Assembly: GCA_050251575.1 (NCBI GenBank)
Contig: JBFWMP010000056.1
Span: forward strand, 1-15,469
From: X23 sp050251575
GTDB lineage: Bacteria > Bacillota > Clostridia > SK-Y3
Direction of reading: 5' to 3'
DNA length: 15,469 bases
Shown: one piece after another, positions 7,155 to 12,560 of the stretch
Layout of the letters: every line of letters begins with the position of its first letter
Position numbering within the stretch: the first letter of the stretch is position 1
Translations under genes and position numbers: made by a program
The notes under the pieces: generated by a model
The model's input: only the letters and a program-made list of their open reading frames with translations
Told to the model about the DNA's origin: nothing
Database searches by the model: none

Positions 7155-8119
7155 AATGAATTATCTTTTTTCAAGCGTGGTTTGGCTAATCCTATGGCGA
7201 AGTATGCCGTAAGAAAAATTCCCGTAAATGCTGCAAATATGAGCTTGTTATGGGGTGATAATGCAGATGGGGTGAGAAATCCTTCTATGAATCCTGCCAC
7301 AATAAGCATAGGAATTACGATGCCAATCAGTTTCAGTGCTTCTTTAGATGATATGGTGAGAGCGTCCCAACGCTTATAATTACCGGGGTGGATTAAACTA
7401 TAGCCTATCTTGAGGCCTGCTGCTCCGCTTATAAAGATTGCACATAGTTCTATGATGCCGTGAGGTAAAATGAGTGACCAATACGTAAGCGCTGCCCCTT
7501 GTTTGACAGCAACCGCGCTAAGTGCTCCTAATAGAAAGCCGTTTGTCAGCAGTACATATATTGTTCCAATCCCGAGGGAAATTCCGTATGCGAAGCAAAG
7601 AAGAGAAACGTAGATATTGTTGGACATAATTACACCTGAAATGATAGGGGAGTCTATATTATCTAATCCCTTTCCTTCCAGATTCAGGTTGTGTATAAGT
7701 TGAGAAGGAAGAAAAACATATGCATTTTTGGGTTCAATCCATGTATATGCATAGCTGAATAAGAATGCAATAAAAAACACAGCACATGATACAATTAAGA
7801 AGCGCCAGTTCTTTATAATAATATAGGGAATATCATATATGAAAAATGTTACAGCATTTTTTATACTTCCCTTCTTACGCGTATAAAAATAATTATGTCC
7901 TCGTGAAATCAGGTTATTTAAATATTGGCATGCTTCTGAGTTGGGAAAATAAGTTTGCGCATAGGAAAGATGAGCAGATGTCTGCCGATACAGTCTATCC
8001 AAATTTTTTAATGTATTTAAATCAACTTTTCTGAGTCTGTTATTTTGTAATAAAGCTAATAGTTCTTCAAGCTGCTTCCAGGTTTTTATGTGCCTGTGAA
8101 TAAAATGGTCTTCTGTCAC
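7151..8119 (-). CDS. SpoIIM-family (stage II sporulation protein M-like) membrane protein
   Basis: This protein of about 322 residues has a soluble helical N-terminal region. The region includes a KNLDRLYRQTSAHLSYAQ segment, like the 'LYR' motif of the family. The membrane domain has about five to six helices and the family block LPHGIIELCAIFISGAAGLK. It is longer than classical SpoIIM (about 200 residues) and belongs to the COG1300-type proteins linked to MoxR/RDD loci rather than to the engulfment protein itself. The likely start is the GTG at 8119-8117, which lies 6 nt from GGAGGGG (8126-8132). The ATG at 8125 touches that RBS directly and is less plausible. The gene has its own minus-strand promoter and is convergent with the MoxR operon. 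A role in membrane organisation is inferred. Confidence 0.88.
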   Translation of the reverse strand: MTEDHFIHRHIKTWKQLEELLALLQNNRLRKVDLNTLKNLDRLYRQTSAHLSYAQTYFPNSEACQYLNNLISRGHNYFYTRKKGSIKNAVTFFIYDIPYIIIKNWRFLIVSCAVFFIAFLFSYAYTWIEPKNAYVFLPSQLIHNLNLEGKGLDNIDSPIISGVIMSNNIYVSLLCFAYGISLGIGTIYVLLTNGFLLGALSAVAVKQGAALTYWSLILPHGIIELCAIFISGAAGLKIGYSLIHPGNYKRWDALTISSKEALKLIGIVIPMLIVAGFIEGFLTPSALSPHNKLIFAAFTGIFLTAYFAIGLAKPRLKKDNSF

Positions 8120-8139
8120 TATCATCCCCTCCGCTCATT

Positions 8140-8168
8140 ATTGTAGCAGAAACTGCTTGAACTGTGAA
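8140..8168 (-). promoter_or_regulatory. Promoter of the SpoIIM-family gene
   Basis: On the minus strand, TTCACA (8168-8163) and TACAAT (8145-8140) are separated by 17 bp. Each matches five of six consensus bases. Transcription would start near 8133, almost at the RBS, so the leader would be only about 14 nt. The -35 box lies a few bases from the RBS of the divergent RDD gene. Confidence 0.6.
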
Positions 8169-8186
8169 GAAGAAAGGAGACTTTTT

Positions 8187-8921
8187 ATGGAAAATAAAAT
8201 AAAAATTATCACTCCGGAAGGGGTACAGTTATTTTATGAAATAGCGGGAATTGGTTCGAGGTTTGTAGCACTGCTTTTAGATATGCTGATTCAAATAACC
8301 ATATCTCTTATCATTTTATCTAGTCTAATAGGAGTAAATGTTAGTCTGGGAGATGATTTTAGCAATATGATATCCGTGTATACCGCGCTGCTTATTATTG
8401 TTGGATTTACAATATTTGTAGGATATTTCATATTCTTTGAAATGATATTAAAAGGACGAAGTCCTGGGAAAGCAGCGCTGAAGTTAAGGGTAATCAAAAG
8501 CAACGGGCAGCCAATTTCTTTTATAGCTTCAGTTCTCAGAAATATTTTCCGTTTCGTGGATGCTTTTCCGGGATTGTATGCTGTGGGAATCATTGTGATG
8601 TTTATTAGCAACGAATCAAGGAGGTTAGGAGATTATGTTGCGGGAACCATAGTGGTTAAAGAATATGCATCACGAATTCCCATATCAGCTGATTTTACTG
8701 AAAAAGAGAAAACAGTGGTCGTCAATATATATCCTTTAAGCAGCGAAGAATATCATTTACTAAAAGAATACTTAAATCGAAGGGCACAGTTGGCAATTAA
8801 GAAAAGAAATGAATTATCGCAGCAATTATCTAAGCGTTTTTATGATAAATTTAATATTCCTTTTGAAGAAAGAAAAGACGATGAAAAATTCCTGGAGGTT
8901 TTGGTTGAAATGAATCACTAG
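8187..8921 (+). CDS. RDD family membrane protein
   Basis: This 244-residue protein has an RDD domain. The first helix holds the R..a..lD motif (GSRFVALLLDMLIQ), a second helix lies near VGFTIFVGYFIFFEMIL, and the conserved GRSPGKAALKLRVI follows. A third membrane segment comes after VLRNIFRFVDAFPG, and then RRLGDYVAGTIVV. A charged cytoplasmic tail of about 85 residues ends the protein. The start ATG at 8187 follows AAAGGAG (8173-8179) at 7 nt; an upstream TTG at 8157 has no RBS and is rejected. RDD proteins are thought to be membrane transport or stress-related components and recur beside MoxR/SpoIIM genes. The last 35 codons lie in the 127-bp segment that is repeated after the assembly gap, but the first copy carries the complete gene. 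Confidence 0.9.
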   Translation: MENKIKIITPEGVQLFYEIAGIGSRFVALLLDMLIQITISLIILSSLIGVNVSLGDDFSNMISVYTALLIIVGFTIFVGYFIFFEMILKGRSPGKAALKLRVIKSNGQPISFIASVLRNIFRFVDAFPGLYAVGIIVMFISNESRRLGDYVAGTIVVKEYASRIPISADFTEKEKTVVVNIYPLSSEEYHLLKEYLNRRAQLAIKKRNELSQQLSKRFYDKFNIPFEERKDDEKFLEVLVEMNH

Positions 8922-8945
8922 AAAGTCAATGGTAAGTGGGAGTAA
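8819..8945. repeat. 127-bp contig-end overlap, first copy
   Basis: Bases 8819-8945 are identical to 9046-9172. The segment covers the 3' end of the RDD gene plus 24 bases beyond. Its length equals a common maximum k-mer size (127) in short-read assembly, and it abuts the N gap exactly, so it is best read as one locus written twice. Confidence 0.9.
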
Positions 8946-9045
8946 NNNNNNNNNNNNNNNNNNNNNNNNNNNNNNNNNNNNNNNNNNNNNNNNNNNNNNN
9001 NNNNNNNNNNNNNNNNNNNNNNNNNNNNNNNNNNNNNNNNNNNNN
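8946..9045. other. Assembly gap (100 Ns)
   Basis: There are exactly 100 N characters, the conventional size for a gap of unknown length. Flanking sequences are identical 127-bp ends, so the true gap is probably negative and the contigs overlap. No gene should be called across it. Confidence 0.97.
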
Positions 9046-9172
9046 GCAGCAATTATCTAAGCGTTTTTATGATAAATTTAATATTCCTTTTGAAGAAAGA
9101 AAAGACGATGAAAAATTCCTGGAGGTTTTGGTTGAAATGAATCACTAGAAAGTCAATGGTAAGTGGGAGTAA
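9046..9172. repeat. 127-bp contig-end overlap, second copy
   Basis: This is the exact second copy of 8819-8945 and includes a 5'-truncated duplicate of the RDD gene's last 34 codons (to the TAG at 9146-9148). It probably does not exist separately in the genome. The real sequence likely runs from 8945 straight to 9173. Confidence 0.88.
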
Positions 9173-9387
9173 ATCATAGCGAGCTGCTTATTAAGGTGCA
9201 TAGACTGTACCTTATTAAAGAGAAAGAAGTTTTATTTCTGCTTATCAAGAAATATCAAACAATTCTTTCTTCAGATGATCGTACTACAGTTTGTATGACC
9301 TACGATAAACTAGCTGCTTTAGAACCTGATTTATTCGAACATATTCATCTTGAAAATAATATATGGTTTGCTCGGTTAGAACAGTAG
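9163..9387 (+). CDS. Small hypothetical protein downstream of RDD gene
   Basis: This is an open frame of 74 residues from a GTG at 9163, fourteen bases after the RDD stop in the collapsed sequence. The N-terminal half is hydrophobic and basic (KVHRLYLIKEKEVLFLLIKK) and the C-terminal half is acidic and aromatic. There is no clear membrane helix or known motif. No Shine-Dalgarno sequence precedes the GTG, and the frame begins directly after an in-frame TAA, so it could equally be a remnant. I do not recognise it. A 34-codon ORF follows after 5 nt. Confidence 0.35.
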   Translation: MGVNHSELLIKVHRLYLIKEKEVLFLLIKKYQTILSSDDRTTVCMTYDKLAALEPDLFEHIHLENNIWFARLEQ

Positions 9388-9392
9388 ATAGA

Positions 9393-9497
9393 ATGATAAC
9401 AGTTGTTAACGTAGTAAATAAAGATTTATCAGAACATATTAAAAATGAAGAGAGAAAATTATATATAGAAAGATTCGTAGACAGACTGAACAAATGA
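9393..9497 (+). CDS. Very small ORF, 34 codons
   Basis: An ATG at 9393 opens a 34-residue charged peptide (MITVVNVVNKDLSEHIKNEE, then a basic helix ending in VDRLNK). It begins 5 nt after the previous ORF's stop, so coupling is possible, but no strong RBS is visible. The short beta-strand-like start (ITVVN) followed by an amphipathic helix recalls small ORFs found near integrative elements, but this similarity is impressionistic. It may be a chance ORF or a fragment. Confidence 0.25.
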   Translation: MITVVNVVNKDLSEHIKNEERKLYIERFVDRLNK

Positions 9498-9513
9498 TGT
9501 ACTTTTTCAGTAC

Positions 9514-9540
9514 TCTCGAACGGTTCTTGAACACTTGTCA
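9514..9540. repeat. Degenerate REP-like half-site (ACGGTTCTTGA)
   Basis: The sequence TCTCGAACGGTT at 9514-9525 is the exact reverse complement of 1279-1290. With the following CTTGA it also matches ACGGTTCTTG of the 11818-11848 repeat arm. It lies in opposite orientation to the half-site at 9808-9835, so the pair brackets the decayed PAS gene. Confidence 0.45.
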
Positions 9541-9597
9541 TTTAAGAATAATTTTCCTATATTAATCACATATTAGGGGTATATATTACTATATATT

Positions 9598-9797
9598 GGG
9601 GAGAAGATACTTGCAGATTTTAAAGCCGGAGTCAAAGATTATGAAAATTTCTGGATTAAGATGCATGGGATCATATTTATATAAGATATTTTACGGTGCG
9701 GGATGAAAATGGCGTATATATGGGTGCGATGGAGGTTACACAAAATATTAAATCAATACAGGAATTACAAGGAGAAAAGAGGCTGCTTTCAGAGTAG
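9598..9797 (+). pseudogene. C-terminal remnant of a DUF438/PAS-type sensor protein
   Basis: There is no intact ORF here, but two adjacent frames read as the end of a PAS-like domain. Frame 1 (9598-9681) gives GEKILADFKAGVKDYENFWI and reaches a TAA at 9682. Frame 3 (9678-9797) gives YIRYFTVRDENGVYMGAMEV, then TQNIKSIQELQGEKRLLSE and a TAG. Together they resemble the C-terminal PAS segment of DUF438/hemerythrin-associated proteins (…FWI…IRYFAVRDENGEYLGTLEVTQ…). A single-base loss near 9675-9680 explains the frame change. Everything upstream of about residue 'GEK' is missing, with a TAG at 9574-9576. It is a dead fragment, probably left by a deletion. The family assignment rests on recalled consensus. 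Confidence 0.62.
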
Positions 9798-9835
9798 GCA
9801 GTTTGGGGCAAGTCAAGAACCGTCCCCAATTGCCT
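9797..9835. repeat. REP-like repeat, single-arm copy
   Basis: Bases 9808-9835 match 11789-11816 at 27 of 28 positions, including the core AAGAACCGTCCCCAATTGCC. Here the second arm of the full palindrome is missing. A weaker hairpin can still form between GGCAGTTTGGGG (9797-9808) and CCCCAATTGCC (9824-9834). It begins at the stop codon of the PAS remnant. Confidence 0.7.
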
Positions 9836-9858
9836 TTACCTATATCTTCCTGTATGAT
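9830..9858 (+). promoter_or_regulatory. Promoter of the DUF2157/GDYXXLXY pair
   Basis: TTGCCT (9830-9835) and TATGAT (9853-9858) are spaced by 17 bp, which would put the start near 9865 and give a leader of about 36 nt. The -35 box is the terminal part of the REP-like repeat, so the repeat may supply part of the promoter. The match is moderate (four and five of six). Confidence 0.5.
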
Positions 9859-9900
9859 ATACTGTGATTAATATAGTATTCAAGCAAAGAAAGGGGTAAT

Positions 9901-11223
9901 ATGTTGAGCGAAAAAAATATTAAGTGGCTTTACGATGAATTGCCTAAGCTGGTTGAACAAAGTATACTTACTGATGACGATGCAGCAAAAGTTAAAAGTT
10001 ATTATGGAATAATAGATGAAAAGAATTGGTTGAAAAGTGCACTTGCAATCTTTGGAACTTTAGGTGCCATTCTCATCGGAGCAGGAATTATTCTCTTGCT
10101 GGCAAAAAACTGGCCCAATCTTTCAAGAGCAGCTCGGACTGTAATCTCTTTAGCACCAATGATTGTCGGACAGATTTTAGTCGCATGGGTTCTCTATAAA
10201 GAAAAACAATCCGATGCGTGGAGGGAGGGAGTTTCCTCTTTTGCGATGATTTCCATAGGAGCGGCTATCGCCTTAATCGGGCAAACATATCATATACCCG
10301 GAGATATGGGTAGTTTCTTGTTTAGCTGGATGATTCTAAGTATTCCTTTGGTATATTTGATGAAGGCAAGTGTGCCGGGTATCTTTTATCTTATTGCAAT
10401 AACTGCATGGGCAGGGACAGTTCAGTCAGAGGGTGGAAATGCTTTGCTGTTTTGGCTTCTTGCTGCACTCATGATACCCCATATATGGGGTAATTTCAAA
10501 AAAGATCTTGAATCAAACCGTTCATTATTTTTGTCGTGGGCAGTATCTATTTTATTCTGCATAGCTATCGGTATTACACTGGAAAAGGTATTGCCGGGCT
10601 TATGGATTGTCATTTACAGCAGTTATTTTGCTGTTCTATATCTGGTTGGCAGTTTATATTTTGAGCGAAGTAGTGGATTTTGGGAACAGCCTTTTAAGGT
10701 CGTTGGGCTCGGTGGAATTTTGGTGCTTACAGTGATGTGTACTTATGAATGGCCATGGAAAAGCATTGGATGGAGTTATTATAGAAATCGACCGGGGTTT
10801 ATTGAGTGGGCGGGAATAGCAGATTATGTGCTTGCGGCCGCACTTTTTGCAGTAATGCTGTATTTGCTGTATAGGTTTATCAGAAAAAGCAGGAATAATG
10901 TCCTATCATTTGGATTTGTGCCTGTTCTGTCTGCTATTGGATATCTTATTGTGTCGGTTACAAATGATAATTTTTGGATGCTGATTATCTATAATGTATA
11001 TTTATTTGCATTGGGATTAGAAACGGTTGTAAGAGGCATTAAAAATCAAAAGATGGGGATTACCAACGGCGGAATGCTCATTTTATCTATGATGATTGTT
11101 TTGCGCTTTTTTGATGCGGATTGGGGATTTGCTACGCGGGGAATTGCATTTATTTCGATAGGTATCGGCTTTCTCGTATCAAACTACATACTTTGGAAGA
11201 AGCGTGAAGGAGGAACATTATGA
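9901..11223 (+). CDS. DUF2157 domain multi-spanning membrane protein
   Basis: This 440-residue protein has a short soluble N-terminal region (about residues 1-40, 'L…eG.it..d…v..yY' type) followed by about 12 hydrophobic helices. The DUF2157 landmarks are in the first third: the helix GTLGAILIGAGIILLLAKNW, a basic loop before the next helix, and ISIGAAIALIGQTYHIPGD. The family's function is unknown. The start ATG at 9901 follows AAAGGGG at 4 nt. Its stop overlaps the start of the next gene by 4 bp (ATGA), and the partner's RBS GAAGGAGG is inside this gene, so the two are coupled. DUF2157 genes recur next to GDYXXLXY genes, which supports the call. Confidence 0.9.
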   Translation: MLSEKNIKWLYDELPKLVEQSILTDDDAAKVKSYYGIIDEKNWLKSALAIFGTLGAILIGAGIILLLAKNWPNLSRAARTVISLAPMIVGQILVAWVLYKEKQSDAWREGVSSFAMISIGAAIALIGQTYHIPGDMGSFLFSWMILSIPLVYLMKASVPGIFYLIAITAWAGTVQSEGGNALLFWLLAALMIPHIWGNFKKDLESNRSLFLSWAVSILFCIAIGITLEKVLPGLWIVIYSSYFAVLYLVGSLYFERSSGFWEQPFKVVGLGGILVLTVMCTYEWPWKSIGWSYYRNRPGFIEWAGIADYVLAAALFAVMLYLLYRFIRKSRNNVLSFGFVPVLSAIGYLIVSVTNDNFWMLIIYNVYLFALGLETVVRGIKNQKMGITNGGMLILSMMIVLRFFDADWGFATRGIAFISIGIGFLVSNYILWKKREGGTL

Positions 11224-11777
11224 AAAAAAGAATATTAATATTTACATTTCTTCTCATTGCTATTATCCAGATATCTGTACCGGTATATATGATAGCCAAA
11301 CATGAAACAGCATTGCGTAACGGAAGACAATTCAAGTTCCGCACGGCTCCTGTAGACCCTTATGATGCTTTCAGAGGACGTTATGTAAGTATTCGTATCG
11401 AAAATGACAGTATTTCTGTACCTGAAGATACAGAATTTTTTCGCAACCAAAAAGTCTATGTCTTTATAGAAGAAGATTCAGAGGGATTTGCTGAAATGAC
11501 AGGAATATCTTCACAACCACCTAAGACAGGTGATTATTTAGCTACAAAAGTTGGATATATAGATGCACAACAAAACGATGACAGAAAGGTATATGTGCGA
11601 ATTCCTTTTGACCGCTATTATATGGAAGAAGAAGCTGCTCCGGCTGCGGAGAAGGCTTATAGCGATAATCCAGGTGATGCATATTTGACAGTGCGTATTT
11701 TATCAGGATTTGCAGTGGCAGAACAATTATATATATCCGGGCAACCAATAGAAGAGTATCTGAAGAAAGAACAGTAG
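11220..11777 (+). CDS. GDYXXLXY-domain membrane-anchored protein
   Basis: The 185-residue protein has an N-terminal signal-anchor helix (about residues 5-25, after KKR) and an extracytoplasmic domain. The domain has the family's DPYDAFRGRYVSIRIE block (46-61) and a second GDYLATKV block (104-111). In the first block the namesake GDYxxLxY reads GRYVSIRI, so the Asp is replaced by Arg and Leu by Ile. Such proteins are encoded with DUF2157 or DUF4401 membrane proteins and probably form a complex with them; the biochemical role is unknown. The start ATG is in the ATGA overlap with the DUF2157 gene, behind GAAGGAGG. It is the last gene before a long hairpin. Confidence 0.88.
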   Translation: MKKRILIFTFLLIAIIQISVPVYMIAKHETALRNGRQFKFRTAPVDPYDAFRGRYVSIRIENDSISVPEDTEFFRNQKVYVFIEEDSEGFAEMTGISSQPPKTGDYLATKVGYIDAQQNDDRKVYVRIPFDRYYMEEEAAPAAEKAYSDNPGDAYLTVRILSGFAVAEQLYISGQPIEEYLKKEQ

Positions 11778-11783
11778 TATCGA

Positions 11784-11848
11784 GAAGAGCAAGACAAGAA
11801 CCGTCCCCAATTGCCTAGCAATTGGGGACGGTTCTTGTCTTGCTCTTC
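11784..11848. repeat. Perfect 31-bp inverted repeat (REP/terminator-like hairpin)
   Basis: The arms 11784-11814 and 11818-11848 are perfectly complementary over 31 bp around a 3-nt loop (CTA). The core is AAGAACCGTCCCCAATTGC and its complement. The hairpin starts 7 nt after the GDYXXLXY stop and is followed by a CTTTTT tract (11851-11856), so it can act as a terminator in the plus direction. Arms this long and perfect exceed normal terminators, and the same core recurs at 9808-9835. This points to a mobile REP/MITE-like unit reused as a terminator. Similar GGGGACGGTTCTTG palindromes occur in many clostridial genomes, sometimes near RAYT transposases (recalled); none is encoded here. Confidence 0.88.
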
Positions 11849-11857
11849 AACTTTTTA

Positions 11858-11886
11858 TTGAAATTATAATAGAATCAGTATATAAT
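11858..11886 (+). promoter_or_regulatory. Strong promoter of the TetR-ABC operon
   Basis: TTGAAA (11858-11863) and a perfect TATAAT (11881-11886) are spaced by 17 bp. The start would lie near 11893, about 58 nt upstream of the TetR start codon. This is the best promoter match in the window. Confidence 0.75.
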
Positions 11887-11890
11887 AATA

Positions 11891-11917
11891 TTGTACTATT
11901 AAAGTAAAAAAGTACAA
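11891..11917. promoter_or_regulatory. Putative TetR operator
   Basis: TTGTACT (11891-11897) and AGTACAA (11911-11917) form a 7-bp perfect inverted repeat separated by 13 AT-rich bases. It sits directly after the -10 box and over the predicted start site. Its position before a TetR-family gene fits an autorepression operator. The spacing is wider than a typical single TetR palindrome but compatible with two dimers or a 27-bp site. Confidence 0.5.
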
Positions 11918-11950
11918 AGTATAAAATGTTTTAAAAGGCAGGAGAATATT

Positions 11951-12532
11951 GTGAACCAAAGTCAAAGAAAGCTTAAAAGATTAATGGAAAAAGCGGAAGA
12001 GCTTTTTTGGAGATATGGTTACAGAGCTGTATCCATGGACCTGATCGCGGTCGAGGCCGGAATCAGCAAGATGACCATGTATAAACATTTTCCTTCAAAA
12101 GATGATCTTTTTATTGAGATTTTAAAGAATTATACAATACGTCATATTGATAAAATCATGGTGGAAATCAACCAAAAGCGTCATGTATTGGAAAAGATAG
12201 AATATTTATATGCTTACTCATTGGGCTTGTCTAAGGATATGCCACCCAGTCTGATAAAGGATATCATGGAACGCTCTTATGTTATGGAAAATCTAGTGTC
12301 TTTTAAAAGAGAAAAGGCATTAGCTATCTGGCAGCATATATTGGAAGATGGTATTCAAAAAGGTGAAATACGACCGATAGATGTTGAATTCGCATCCAGT
12401 ATTTTAATGGACTTGCCTACTCTCTTTATAAAATCTGAGGATTTAAGTGATGAAAAGGCGAGAGAAAAGTTATATAAAAACTTTTTTGATTTTATAAAAT
12501 ACGGTTTATTAGGCGGCATAGAAAGTCCTTAA
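11951..12532 (+). CDS. TetR/AcrR family transcriptional regulator
   Basis: This 193-residue cytoplasmic repressor has the N-terminal TetR helix-turn-helix: EELFWRYGYRAVSMDLIAVE, then AGISKMTMYKHFPSKDDLF (about residues 16-54). The recognition helix is around SKMTMYKHF. The C-terminal ligand/dimerisation domain is divergent, as is usual, and shows no clue to the inducer. The start is the GTG at 11951 behind GGCAGGAG at 6 nt. It is separated by only 28 bp from the ABC ATPase gene and shares its promoter, so it most likely represses itself and the exporter and is released by a transported or toxic compound. That function is inference from arrangement; the family is certain. Confidence 0.95.
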   Translation: MNQSQRKLKRLMEKAEELFWRYGYRAVSMDLIAVEAGISKMTMYKHFPSKDDLFIEILKNYTIRHIDKIMVEINQKRHVLEKIEYLYAYSLGLSKDMPPSLIKDIMERSYVMENLVSFKREKALAIWQHILEDGIQKGEIRPIDVEFASSILMDLPTLFIKSEDLSDEKAREKLYKNFFDFIKYGLLGGIESP

Positions 12533-12560
12533 TGTTTGGTAGGAAAGGGGGAGGTGCACA

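Noticed and set aside
7151..8119. Calling this the true sporulation protein SpoIIM
   Set aside because: It is about 100 residues longer than classical SpoIIM and sits in a MoxR/RDD neighbourhood, so only family-level naming is justified.
8157..8186. Upstream TTG start for the RDD protein
   Set aside because: No RBS precedes it, while the ATG at 8187 has AAAGGAG at ideal spacing and begins at the usual family N-terminus.
8936..9148. Open frame running through the N gap with the RDD C-terminus
   Set aside because: It consists of unknown bases plus the duplicated contig end. It is produced by the scaffolding gap and is not a gene.
9499..9513. GTACT…AGTAC hairpin as a terminator for the small ORFs
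   Set aside because: The stem is only 5 bp with a 5-nt loop and no T-run follows it.
11784..11848. Possible CRISPR repeat or phage attachment site because of the repeated core
   Set aside because: The copies are palindromic, irregularly placed and not separated by uniform spacers, and no cas, integrase or phage gene is present.
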